Below are positions 50,070 to 58,265 of a DNA stretch of 64,000 nucleotides, piece after piece. Positions within the stretch are counted from its first letter, which is position 1. Each line of letters begins with the position of its first letter. The position numbers and the translations under genes are program-made. The DNA is from Streptomyces carminius. GTDB lineage: Bacteria > Actinomycetota > Actinomycetes > Streptomycetales > Streptomycetaceae. A model generated the notes under the pieces. The model had not been told where the DNA came from, did no database searches, and saw only the letters and a program-made list of their open reading frames with translations. The stretch is from assembly GCF_002794255.1 (NCBI RefSeq), contig NZ_PGGW01000060.1, positions 186,001 to 250,000 on the forward strand. Direction: 5' to 3'.

Positions 50070-51641
50070 TCAGCCCTCGCCCAGCAGCTTGCCGTCCGAG
50101 GTCTCGAACTGCTTCTTGAAGGAGGCGACGGCGTCCGACAGCGCCTGGATCGTGTCGTCCGACATCTTGCCGCCCTCGCGGATGCCGACCATCAGGTCCT
50201 TGTGCTCGCGGCGCAGGTAGTCCAGCAGCTCGCTCTCGAAGCGCCGGATGTCCTCCACCGGGACCTCGTCCATGCGACCGGTGGTGCCGGCCCAGATGGA
50301 GACGACCTGGTTCTCGGTCGGGTACGGGTTGTACTGCGGCTGCTTGAGCAGCTCGACCATGCGCTTGCCGCGCTCCAGGGAGGCCTTGGAGGCGTCGTCC
50401 AGGTCGGAGCCGAAGGCGGCGAAGGCCTCCAGCTCGCGGTACTGGGCGAGGTCCACCCGCAGCCGGCCGGAGACCTGCCGCATCGCCTTGTGCTGGGCGG
50501 AGCCGCCGACCCGGGAGACCGAGATGCCGACGTTCAGCGCCGGGCGCTGGCCCGCGTTGAACAGGTCGGACTCCAGGAAGCACTGGCCGTCGGTGATGGA
50601 GATGACGTTGGTCGGGATGAACGCCGAGACGTCGTTGGCCTTGGTCTCGATGACCGGCAGACCGGTCATCGAGCCGGCGCCCATCTCGTCCGAGAGCTTG
50701 GCGCAGCGCTCCAGCAGCCGGGAGTGCAGGTAGAAGACGTCGCCCGGGTAGGCCTCGCGGCCCGGCGGGCGGCGCAGCAGCAGGGAGACGGCGCGGTAGG
50801 CGTCGGCCTGCTTGGACAGGTCGTCGAAGATGATCAGGACGTGCTTGCCCTGGTACATCCAGTGCTGGCCGATGGCCGAGCCGGTGTAGGGGGCCAGGTA
50901 CTTGAAGCCCGCCGGGTCGGACGCCGGGGCGGCGACGATGGTGGTGTAGTCCAGGGCACCGGCCTCCTCCAGCGCGGCGCGCACGGAGGCGATGGTGGAG
51001 CCCTTCTGGCCGATGGCGACGTAGATGCAGCGGACCTGCTTGCTCGGGTCGCCGGACTCCCAGTTGGCCCGCTGGTTGATGATGGTGTCCACACAGAGCG
51101 CGGTCTTGCCGGTCTGGCGGTCACCGATGACCAGCTGTCGCTGGCCGCGGCCGATCGGGGTCATCGAGTCGACGGCCTTGTAGCCGGTCTCCATCGGCTC
51201 GTGCACCGACTTGCGCTGCATGACCGAGGGGGCCTGCAGTTCGAGGGCGCGGCGGCCCTCGGTCGCGATCTCGCCGAGGCCGTCGACCGGGTTGCCCAGC
51301 GGGTCGACGACACGGCCGAGGTAACCGTCGCCGACCGCGACGGAGAGGACCTCGCCGGTGCGGCGCACCGTCTGGCCCTCCTCGATGCCGCTGAACTCAC
51401 CGAGGATGACCGCACCGATCTCGCGCTCCTCGAGGTTGAGGGCGAGGCCGAGGGTGCCGTCCTCGAACTTCAGCAGCTCGTTCGCCATGGCCGAGGGAAG
51501 TCCCTCGACCTTCGCGATGCCGTCGCCGGCAACGCTGACCGTTCCGACCTCTTCGCGCGAGGCCGCGTCCGGAGTGTACGACTGGACGAAATTCTCCAGC
51601 GCGTCCCGGATCTCATCCGGCCGGATCGTGAGCTCCGCCAT
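50070..51641 (-). CDS. atpA: ATP synthase F1 subunit alpha
   Basis: A 523-residue non-catalytic nucleotide-binding subunit. It starts MAELTIRPDEIRDALENFVQ. Walker A is GDRQTGKTAL, the Arg finger lies in 'VGISVSRVGGSAQHKAM', and 'HVLIIFDDLSKQADAYR' is Walker B. The ATG at 51641 has GAGCAGGGAA upstream. atpH ends 146 bp before it, the widest gap in the F1 part; a small hairpin lies there (about 51688-51708), possibly adjusting expression. Confidence 0.96.
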   Translation of the reverse strand: MAELTIRPDEIRDALENFVQSYTPDAASREEVGTVSVAGDGIAKVEGLPSAMANELLKFEDGTLGLALNLEEREIGAVILGEFSGIEEGQTVRRTGEVLSVAVGDGYLGRVVDPLGNPVDGLGEIATEGRRALELQAPSVMQRKSVHEPMETGYKAVDSMTPIGRGQRQLVIGDRQTGKTALCVDTIINQRANWESGDPSKQVRCIYVAIGQKGSTIASVRAALEEAGALDYTTIVAAPASDPAGFKYLAPYTGSAIGQHWMYQGKHVLIIFDDLSKQADAYRAVSLLLRRPPGREAYPGDVFYLHSRLLERCAKLSDEMGAGSMTGLPVIETKANDVSAFIPTNVISITDGQCFLESDLFNAGQRPALNVGISVSRVGGSAQHKAMRQVSGRLRVDLAQYRELEAFAAFGSDLDDASKASLERGKRMVELLKQPQYNPYPTENQVVSIWAGTTGRMDEVPVEDIRRFESELLDYLRREHKDLMVGIREGGKMSDDTIQALSDAVASFKKQFETSDGKLLGEG

Positions 51642-51787
51642 CTGGGTTCCCTGCTCTCCTTGTTGGGCCCGTATGTGTCCAGGGGGTCTGGGGTGTCCCC
51701 CCAGAGGGTGGTGTCGGCCCAACTCGGGCCGTCCGTACTGCTTGTTGAGTTGGTGTGCCGGTGGCGCGACGTCCCCGCCGCGCCGGG

Positions 51788-52612
51788 TCAGCCCGCCATC
51801 CGCCGGGTCGCCTGCTCCAGCCGCTCCTCGACCGTGCCGTCGATGACCTCGTCACCGATCCGCACCCTGATCCCGCCGAGGACCTGCGGGTCCACGTCGA
51901 GGTTGAGGTGCACCTCGCGGCCGTACAGCCTGGTCAGCGCGGCGCCGAGGCGCTGCTTCTGACCGTCGCTGAGCGGCACCGCGGAGGTGACCACGGCCAC
52001 CGACCGGTCGCGGCGCTCCGCGGCCAGCCGGGAGAGGGCCTCCAGGCCCCCTTCAAGACTACGGCCACGCGGCTGACTCACCAGGCGGGTGACCAGACGC
52101 TCGGTGACGGGCTGGGCCCGGCCCCCGAGCAGCCGGTGCAGCAGCTCGGTCTTGGCCGCCCTGCGGCTGTCGTCGGCGACCTTGCCGCTGAGGGCGGAAC
52201 GCAGCTCGGGCGCGGCGGCGAGGATCCGGGCGAACCGGAACAGCTCGTCCTCGGCGTCGCTCAGCGTGCCGTCCCGCTCGGCCGCGACGAGGTCGGCCAC
52301 GTCGGCGAGCTGCTCGACCGCGTCCACCAGGTCGCGCGAGCGCGACCAGCGGGAGCGGACCATGCCGGACACCAGGTCGACCGTCTCGCCGCCCACCTGG
52401 CCGCCCAGCAGGCGTCCGGCCAGCTGGGCCTTGGCCTCACCGGGCTGCGCCGGGTCGGTCAGGACCCGACGCAGCGACACCTCGCGGTCGAGCAGCGCGG
52501 TGACCGCGGCCAGCTCCTCGGCGAGCCCGGCCGCGTCGACGGACGTGGAGTCCGTCAGCGCGTCCAGCCGCTCCCGGGCGGCGGCCAGCGCCTCGCGGCT
52601 CGCTCCGTTCAT
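51788..52612 (-). CDS. atpH: ATP synthase F1 subunit delta
   Basis: A 274-residue peripheral-stalk subunit. The first 100 or so residues (MNGASREALAAARERLDALT) extend the usual bacterial delta of about 180, as is typical of Actinobacteria. The C-terminal half has 'TSAVPLSDGQKQRLGAALTR' and 'VDPQVLGGIRVRIGDEVIDG', conserved in delta/OSCP. The start overlaps atpF (ATGA at 52609-52612), so they are coupled. Confidence 0.93.
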   Translation of the reverse strand: MNGASREALAAARERLDALTDSTSVDAAGLAEELAAVTALLDREVSLRRVLTDPAQPGEAKAQLAGRLLGGQVGGETVDLVSGMVRSRWSRSRDLVDAVEQLADVADLVAAERDGTLSDAEDELFRFARILAAAPELRSALSGKVADDSRRAAKTELLHRLLGGRAQPVTERLVTRLVSQPRGRSLEGGLEALSRLAAERRDRSVAVVTSAVPLSDGQKQRLGAALTRLYGREVHLNLDVDPQVLGGIRVRIGDEVIDGTVEERLEQATRRMAG

Positions 52613-53181
52613 CGGGCGGCTCCGAGGGACTTGCCCGGGGCCTCCGAGGAATCAGCCTTCGCCTCCAGCTCGTCGAGGAAGCGGTCGATCGTGCGGCTCT
52701 GCCGGGCGACGTCCTCAAGGGACTCGCCCACCAGCTTGCCGGCCAGGTCGGTGGCGAGCTTGCCCACGTCCTGACGCAGCGCCTGCGCCGCCTGCCGGCG
52801 GTCGGCCTCGATCTGGGTGTGGCCGGCGGCGATGATCTCCTCGCGCTGCCGCTGGCCCTCCGCGCGCATCTCGGCGATGAGCGCGGCACCCTGCTCCCGC
52901 GCCTCCTCGCGCAGCCGCGCGGCCTCGTGGCGGGCCTCGGCGAGCTGGGCCTTGTACTGCTCAAGGGTCTGCTGCGCCTCGATCTGGGCCGCCTCGGCCT
53001 TCTCGATGCCGCCCTCGATGGCCTCGCGCCGCTCCTCCAGGACCTTGTTGATGGCCGGGAGGAGCTTCTTGGCGAGGAAGCCGAAGACGATGGCGAACGC
53101 GATCAGGCCGATGACGAGCTCTGGGATCGGCGGGATGAGAGGATTCTGAGGCTCCTCAGCCGCCAGCTGTACCAGGGTCAC
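52609..53181 (-). CDS. atpF: ATP synthase Fo subunit b
   Basis: A 190-residue stalk subunit. One TM (IPELVIGLIAFAIVFGFLAKKLLPAI, about 18-43) is followed by a long coiled coil rich in Glu/Gln/Arg ('EAAQIEAQQTLEQYKAQLAEARHEA'-like repeats) that reaches delta. The leading residues 'MTLVQLAAEEPQNPLIPP' lie outside. It ends overlapping atpH and begins 42 bp after atpE. Confidence 0.94.
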   Translation of the reverse strand: MTLVQLAAEEPQNPLIPPIPELVIGLIAFAIVFGFLAKKLLPAINKVLEERREAIEGGIEKAEAAQIEAQQTLEQYKAQLAEARHEAARLREEAREQGAALIAEMRAEGQRQREEIIAAGHTQIEADRRQAAQALRQDVGKLATDLAGKLVGESLEDVARQSRTIDRFLDELEAKADSSEAPGKSLGAAR

Positions 53182-53222
53182 ATCAGTGCCTTTCGTGGAA
53201 AGTGGCTGGTCGTCGCTGTCCG

Positions 53223-53459
53223 TCAGCCGTAGACGAACGGCATGACGATGCCGATGAGGGCCAGCGCCTCACAGAAGGCGAAGCCGAGGATCTGGTTGGC
53301 GCGGATCAGACCGGCGGCCTCGGGCTGGCGGGCCAGGGCCTGGGTGCCGTGGCCGAAGATGATGCCGATGCCGACGCCGGGGCCGATGGCGGCGAGACCG
53401 TAGCCGACGGCACCGATGTTGCCCTCGAGGGCGGCGAGGTTCTGGAGAGCAGCGGACAT
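53223..53459 (-). CDS. atpE: ATP synthase Fo subunit c
   Basis: A 78-residue proton-translocating ring subunit. It has two TM helices joined by 'GTQALARQPEAAG', the conserved polar loop. The ion-binding Glu is in 'GFAFCEALALIGIVMPF'. The ATG at 53459 has AGAAGGAAG upstream. Very high conservation is expected; nothing is unusual. Confidence 0.96.
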   Translation of the reverse strand: MSAALQNLAALEGNIGAVGYGLAAIGPGVGIGIIFGHGTQALARQPEAAGLIRANQILGFAFCEALALIGIVMPFVYG

Positions 53460-53536
53460 GCTGTTTCTTCCTTCTTCTTCACGGACCGGTGGGGGTTGGC
53501 CACCGGACATCTGAGGGGACTTGCGGAGCGGGCGGC

Positions 53537-54346
53537 TCAGTGGTGCTCGGCGAGCGCGCCCTGGACGTAAGCACAGGCCAGGAGGACGAAGACGTACGCC
53601 TGGACAGCCTGGATAAAGAGTTCGAAGGCGGTCAGCACGATCACCATCACGAAGGAGACGCCGGCGTAGAGGACGCCGATGCCGTTCAGCAGGTACCAGG
53701 CGGCGATGGTGAACATCACCAGCAGCAGGTGGCCCGCGAACATGTTGGCGAAGAGCCGCACCGCGTGGGTGAAGGGACGGACCAGCACGTTCGAGAAGAA
53801 CTCGATGGCGACGGCCAGCGGGAGCACCGGACCGAGCGACTTGTCGTAGCCCGTGATGTTCTTCAGGCCGCCGCCGAAGCCGTGCTTCTTGAACGTCAGG
53901 TACATCCACGTGACGTAGACGAGCAGGGCCATGCCCGCCGGGAAGGCGATGATCGAGGTCACCGGGAACTGGGCCAGCGGCACGATGGACCAGAGGTTCA
54001 TGATCCAGACGAAGAAGAACAGCGCCACCATGAAGGGCACGAACTTCTCGCCGTCCCGCTTGCCGAGCGTCTCGTAGACGATGCCGCGGCGCACGAAGTC
54101 GTAGCCGGCCTCGCCGACCATCTGGAGCTTGCCGGGCACCAGCTTCGGCTTGCCGAAGGCCGCCCAGAAGAACCCGACCACCGCGACCGTGCTCAGCAGC
54201 GCCAGCAGGATCGGCTTGTTGAACTCGAACCCGCCGATCGTGAACATCGGCTCGAAGATGAACGAGTGCAGGCCCGGAGCAGGAAAGCCGCACCCGTCGA
54301 AGATGTGGCAGTCGACCTCGAAGGCGAGCATCTGGTCAGAACTCAC
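53537..54346 (-). CDS. atpB: ATP synthase Fo subunit a
   Basis: A 269-residue membrane subunit forming the proton half-channels. The essential Arg lies in 'NVLVRPFTHAVRLFANMFAGH', and the C-terminal 'TAFELFIQAVQAYVFVLLACAYVQGALAEHH' is typical. The GTG at 54346 (VSSDQMLAFEVD) is preferred because AAGGAG lies 7 nt upstream; an in-frame ATG at 54364 would add 6 residues but has no site nearby. Start and length then agree with other Streptomyces AtpB. atpI is 247 bp upstream. Confidence 0.93.
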   Translation of the reverse strand: MSSDQMLAFEVDCHIFDGCGFPAPGLHSFIFEPMFTIGGFEFNKPILLALLSTVAVVGFFWAAFGKPKLVPGKLQMVGEAGYDFVRRGIVYETLGKRDGEKFVPFMVALFFFVWIMNLWSIVPLAQFPVTSIIAFPAGMALLVYVTWMYLTFKKHGFGGGLKNITGYDKSLGPVLPLAVAIEFFSNVLVRPFTHAVRLFANMFAGHLLLVMFTIAAWYLLNGIGVLYAGVSFVMVIVLTAFELFIQAVQAYVFVLLACAYVQGALAEHH

Positions 54347-54592
54347 CGCGGGCTCCTTCAACATGGCGCATGGGTACGGCAACCTCGATGTGTCGGCGCG
54401 GCGCACGGCCACGGAACGGCACTGGACTGGTCTTGCGGGTGTGGGTGCGGCTGAGGGGCTGCGCCGGCTGTCGCTGCCGCCCCGGTGCATCGGTGGGCGA
54501 GGCAGCGGATTCAGCCACCCGCGCCTGCGATACCGCAGTTGGCACCGGACGATAGCAGGAGTTCGAACGCGCCCTCGTCCCGCCCCCGCACG

Positions 54593-55030
54593 TCACGATT
54601 TGGGCCCCTGGGCCGCGGGCTTCCGCTCGGCGGGGGAATCGGGTTCCACGTACAGGATCTTCGCCTTCATGTGCGCGTACGCCTGGGCGGCGATCCACAC
54701 CAGAGTGGTGCCGAGCAGGGTGAAGGCGAACACCTTCGTGTCGAACAGTGTGGTGTTCTTGAAGACCGCGAGCACGACCGCGAGCAGCAGGAGCTGTGTC
54801 GTGTAGAGCATCAGGCCCATGGCCTGGAAGAGATGCGGGAAGTTCTTGGCGGTGTGCTGGAGGACGGCGAGGCCGATCCCCATGAAGAGGATGACGATGA
54901 CCGCTCCGAACACCGCGCCGATCACACCCTGGCCGCCGGCGAGCACCCCACCGGTGACCGCGGCCACCGCACCGGCGGCAGCGGTCGGAAGGGCGCAGCG
55001 CAGCAGCATGCGAGCGTCGTTCGACTGCAT
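54593..55030 (-). CDS. atpI: AtpI-like membrane protein
   Basis: A 145-residue protein with four TM segments ('LLRCALPTAAAGAVAAVTGGVLAGG', 'GVIGAVFGAVIVILFMGIGLAVL', 'LMLYTTQLLLLAVVLAVF', 'FAFTLLGTTLVWIAAQAY'), at the head of the atp operon. AtpI helps assemble the c-ring in other bacteria, and the operon position supports the call even though this short family varies a lot. The start has GAGG before ATG 55030. A Rex-like operator lies at 55157-55174. Confidence 0.85.
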   Translation of the reverse strand: MQSNDARMLLRCALPTAAAGAVAAVTGGVLAGGQGVIGAVFGAVIVILFMGIGLAVLQHTAKNFPHLFQAMGLMLYTTQLLLLAVVLAVFKNTTLFDTKVFAFTLLGTTLVWIAAQAYAHMKAKILYVEPDSPAERKPAAQGPKS

Positions 55031-55156
55031 GGAGGAGGCTCCGAGGTTTCGGGGGCGTCTTGTCGTCGCTGACGAGCGTGTCCCCGGCGTTCGAGGGTGA
55101 AGACCTCGCCCCGGAGGACCGCCGCACTACGGTCCGTCCCTGTGGCCACCGGGTTC

Positions 55157-55174
55157 TCGTGAACGGTATCACAA
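55157..55174 (-). promoter_or_regulatory. Rex-like operator upstream of atpI
   Basis: On the leftward strand the site reads TTGTGATACCGTTCACGA; the Streptomyces Rex consensus is TTGTGAA-n4-TTCACAA, giving 12 of 14 matches. It lies 127-144 bp before the atpI start, just past an AT-rich stretch with TAGTTT that may be part of the promoter. Rex senses the NADH/NAD+ ratio, so the operon would be tied to respiration. I recall atpI among reported Rex targets in S. coelicolor. Confidence 0.65.
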
Positions 55175-55281
55175 ACTATTTGATGAGGTCTTTACCTAGT
55201 TCGTGTGCGGACTCTCACACGTTCGGGGTACACCCTGCGGCATCAGGCTGACACGCAGCGGGAAGAACACCGGATGGCGTG

Positions 55282-56694
55282 CTACGGGCGGCCGTCGGTA
55301 CCGCGGCCGGCCCCATGCCGCGCGAGCCGGTCGTGTTCCCGCAGCGCGGTCGCGCCGCTGAGCCGGGGGGGTTCCGGCAGCGGCTCGCGCCCCTCCTCCG
55401 CGCCGCCCTCGCCCTTCTTCTCCGTGCCCGGTTCCTGCGCGCCCGGTTCCTCCGTGTCCCGGCCCGCCCCCGGCTCCGCTTCCGCCGTCTCCGGCTGCGT
55501 TCCCGCCTCCGGCTCCGCGCCCCCGCGGAGCCGGTAGCGCGGCGGTACGAGCCGCTCCGCCCAGTCGGGCACCCGCGGGGTGAACCGCGGCAGCAGCAGG
55601 ATCACCAGCCCCACCGCGCTGAGCACCACGATGGTCAGCACGATGACCAGGCTGGAGGACCGCACCGAGAAGGCGACCGCGCCGAAGCCGATCAGCGCCG
55701 ACCAGAAGTACATGATCAGGACGGCCCGGCTGTGCGAGTGGCCGATCTCCAGCAGCCGGTGGTGGAGATGGCCCCGGTCGGCCGCGAACGGCGACTGGCC
55801 GCGCCAGGTGCGCCGCACCACGGCCAGCACCAGGTCGGCGATGGGCACCGCCAGCAGGGTCAGCGGCAGCAGCAGCACGGGCATGTAGACCGGCGCCATC
55901 GTCTGGACGGTGGTCTTGACCGAGCCGGTGGTGTCGGTGATGACGTCCGGATCGACCTGCCCGGTGATCGAGACGGCGCCGGCGGCCAGCACCAGCCCGA
56001 TGAGCATCGATCCGGAGTCGCCCATGAAGATCCGCGCGGGGTGCATGTTGTGCGGCAGGAAGCCCAGGCACATGCCCATCAGGATGGCCGCGAAGAGCGT
56101 CGCGGGCGCGGCGGCCTCGATTCCGTAGCCGTACCAGATCCGGTAGGCGTACATGAAGAACGCCACCGCGGCGATGCAGACCATGCCGGAGGCCAGGCCG
56201 TCCAGGCCGTCCACGAAGTTGACCGCGTTGATGGTGACGACGACCATCGCGACCGTCAGCAGCGTGCCCTGCAGGGGGGTCAGCGCGACGTTGCCCACCC
56301 CGGGCACCGGCAGCCACAGGACCGTCAGGCCCTGCCAGACCATCACGCCCGCGGCGATCATCTGGCCGCCGAGCTTGACCAGCGCGTCCACGCCCCACTT
56401 GTCGTCCAGGACGCCCAGCAGCCAGATCAGTCCGGCGCCGGCCAGCAGGGCGCGGGGTTCATCGGAGAGCCTGAAGACGTTGCCGACGTTGGTGAGCTGG
56501 GAGGCCACCAGCAGGCCCGCGCACAGCCCGCCGAACATGGCGATGCCGCCGAGCCGCGGCGTCGGCTCGCGGTGCACGTCGCGCGCCCGGATCTCGGGCA
56601 TGGCCCCCGCCGCGATGGCGAACTTCCGCACCGGCCCGGTGAGGAGGTAGGTGACCGCGGCCGTGACGCACAGCGTCAGCAGGTATTCACGCAC
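55282..56694 (-). CDS. WecA/TagO-like undecaprenyl-phosphate glycosyl-1-phosphate transferase
   Basis: A 470-residue membrane enzyme moving a sugar-1-phosphate (typically GlcNAc) from a UDP-sugar to undecaprenyl phosphate, the first step of a wall polymer. About eleven TM segments span residues 1-365. Signature Asp residues are 'VNFVDGLDGLASG' and 'RIFMGDSGSML', with 'PRLGGIAMFGG' near the N-terminus and 'RGHLHHRLLE' in the late loop. GTG 56694 has GGGGAA about 6 nt before it. The last 90 or so residues are a Glu/Pro/Gly-rich cytoplasmic tail. Its 5' region carries a duplicated 26-bp element. Confidence 0.88.
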   Translation of the reverse strand: MREYLLTLCVTAAVTYLLTGPVRKFAIAAGAMPEIRARDVHREPTPRLGGIAMFGGLCAGLLVASQLTNVGNVFRLSDEPRALLAGAGLIWLLGVLDDKWGVDALVKLGGQMIAAGVMVWQGLTVLWLPVPGVGNVALTPLQGTLLTVAMVVVTINAVNFVDGLDGLASGMVCIAAVAFFMYAYRIWYGYGIEAAAPATLFAAILMGMCLGFLPHNMHPARIFMGDSGSMLIGLVLAAGAVSITGQVDPDVITDTTGSVKTTVQTMAPVYMPVLLLPLTLLAVPIADLVLAVVRRTWRGQSPFAADRGHLHHRLLEIGHSHSRAVLIMYFWSALIGFGAVAFSVRSSSLVIVLTIVVLSAVGLVILLLPRFTPRVPDWAERLVPPRYRLRGGAEPEAGTQPETAEAEPGAGRDTEEPGAQEPGTEKKGEGGAEEGREPLPEPPRLSGATALREHDRLARHGAGRGTDGRP

Positions 56695-56741
56695 GCATTC
56701 CCCAGAACTCTCGCAGGCCCGCCGGACACGACGCCCGGAAG

Positions 56742-56767
56742 ACCACACCATAGACAACGGCCCGCCG
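56742..56767. repeat. 26-bp direct repeat, copy 1
   Basis: The unit starts ACCACACC, continues to TTAGACAACG (with A at 56750 in this copy) and ends GGCCCGCCG. On the leftward strand it contains TATGGT, a possible -10, about 50 bp before the transferase GTG. Copy 2 is at 56899-56924. Confidence 0.6.
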
Positions 56768-56898
56768 CCGCCCGGCCGGCGGCGACACAGGCGGCACACC
56801 CGCTGCCCGCGCCAGGGCCCCGGGCGGCGCCGGGAAGGACGCCGTACGCACCACGTCCCCCGGGACTCCCGCGGGCCCCCCGGGCTCACACCCGGGAC

Positions 56899-56924
56899 AC
56901 CACACCTTAGACAACGGCCCGCCG
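56899..56924. repeat. 26-bp direct repeat, copy 2
   Basis: Identical to copy 1 except one base (T at 56907). On the leftward strand it contains TAAGGT, a possible -10. Flanking bases are also similar, so the duplication may be longer. The copies are 157 bp apart. Confidence 0.6.
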
Positions 56925-56949
56925 TGGCCGGTTCCCGCCCACCGGCGCG

Positions 56950-57621
56950 CTACGTGCGCGCGGGTACCCCGGTCAGGGCCGTCACCACCGGATCGAGGGC
57001 GGTGTGTATCTCCTCGCCGACGCTGCGGAAGTACGTGATCGGCGCGCCGTAGGGGTCGTACACCTCGTCGGCCTCCGCGCTGGGCGCCAGCAGCCAGCCG
57101 CGCAGCGCCGCGGCGGCCCGCACCAGCGCGCGGGCCCGCTCCACCACGCCGCCCTCGCCGTCCGGGTCGGGGAGCGTGGCGGGGTCTATGGCCCGCACCA
57201 GCCGGGTGAACTCCTTGAGGGTGAAGGTGCGCAGCCCCGCGGAGTGCCCCATGGAGATGACCTGCGCCCGGTGGTCGCGGGTCGCGGTCAGCACCAGGTC
57301 GGCGCGGATGACGTGCTCGTCCAGCAGCTCGCGGCCCAGGAAGCCGGACGGGTCCGCCCCGTACTCGTGCAGCACGGCCGCCGCGTGCTCCTCCATCGGC
57401 GCGCCCTCGTGCCCCCAGGTGCCCGCGCTCTCCACCACCAGCCCGCCGGCCCGCCGGTGGCCGAGCCGGTCCACCAGGGCGTGCCGGGTCAGCCGCTCGG
57501 TGATCGGGGACCGGCAGACGTTGCCGGTGGAGACGTGGAGGATGCGGAAGACCTGCGGTATGCCGTATGTCCCGGACGGCACACCGGCCGGCATTCCGGA
57601 CAGCCCGTCGGGCGGCGTCAA
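56950..57621 (-). CDS. Low-molecular-weight phosphatase-fold protein lacking the nucleophilic Cys
   Basis: A 223-residue protein of the low-molecular-weight tyrosine phosphatase/arsenate reductase fold. The P-loop reads 'HVSTGNVCRSPITERL' (about 29-44); in active members the first position of the loop is Cys (VCxGNxCR), but here it is Ser31, with Cys36 and Arg37 kept. The late 'EVYDPYGAP' supplies the usual general-acid Asp. Ser31 should abolish normal phosphatase chemistry, so it may bind phosphoproteins instead. The TTG start at 57621 overlaps the tsaC stop (TTGA). It lies between the transferase and tsaC genes. Confidence 0.8.
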   Translation of the reverse strand: MTPPDGLSGMPAGVPSGTYGIPQVFRILHVSTGNVCRSPITERLTRHALVDRLGHRRAGGLVVESAGTWGHEGAPMEEHAAAVLHEYGADPSGFLGRELLDEHVIRADLVLTATRDHRAQVISMGHSAGLRTFTLKEFTRLVRAIDPATLPDPDGEGGVVERARALVRAAAALRGWLLAPSAEADEVYDPYGAPITYFRSVGEEIHTALDPVVTALTGVPART

Positions 57622-58265
57622 CTGGCGACCTCGAGGTCGGGTACGACCTTGCGCAGCTCGTCCGCGTCGAGGGCGCCCGCGCGCAGCAGCCGGGGCACCG
57701 GGCCGGTGACGTCGACGATCGAGGAGGGCACCGAGTCGGGAGTGGGGCCGCCGTCGAGGTAGACCGAGACGGAGTCGCCCAGCATCTCCTGGGCGGCGTC
57801 GCAGTTCTGCGGTGCCGGGTGGCCGGTGAGGTTGGCCGAGGACACCGCCATCGGGCCGGTCTCGGTGAGCAGCTCGATGGCCACCGGGTGCAGCGGCATG
57901 CGGACCGCGACCGTCCCGCCGGTCTCGCCCAGGTCCCAGGTCAGCGAGGGCTGGTGCCGGGCGACGAGGGTGAGGGCGCCCGGCCAGAAGGCGTCGACCA
58001 GCTCCCAGGCCCGCTCGGAGAAGTCGGTGACCAGGCCGTGCAGGGTGGTCGGGGAGCCGATCAGGACCGGTGAGGGCATGCCGCGGCCGCGTCCCTTGGC
58101 CTCCAGCAGGTCACCGACGGCCTCCGGGGCGAAGGCGTCGGCACCGATGCCGTAGACGGTGTCGGTGGGCAGCACGACGAGTTCGCCGCGGCGTACCGCG
58201 GAGGCGGCCTCACGCAGACCGGTGGCGCGGTCGGTCGCGTCGGAGCAGTCGTAACGCCGTGCCAT
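57618..58265 (-). CDS. tsaC: Threonylcarbamoyl-AMP synthase (TsaC/Sua5/YrdC)
   Basis: A 215-residue enzyme making L-threonylcarbamoyladenylate from Thr, bicarbonate and ATP for the t6A37 tRNA modification. Family features: 'GELVVLPTDTVYGIGADAF' near the N-terminus, 'KGRGRGMPSPVLIGSP', 'FWPGALTLVA', 'GGTVAVRMPLHP' and 'VSSANLTGHPA'. The YrdC domain stands alone; no Sua5 C-terminal domain. It starts one base before prmC's stop and overlaps the phosphatase-like gene, all in one leftward unit. Confidence 0.93.
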   Translation of the reverse strand: MARRYDCSDATDRATGLREAASAVRRGELVVLPTDTVYGIGADAFAPEAVGDLLEAKGRGRGMPSPVLIGSPTTLHGLVTDFSERAWELVDAFWPGALTLVARHQPSLTWDLGETGGTVAVRMPLHPVAIELLTETGPMAVSSANLTGHPAPQNCDAAQEMLGDSVSVYLDGGPTPDSVPSSIVDVTGPVPRLLRAGALDADELRKVVPDLEVAS

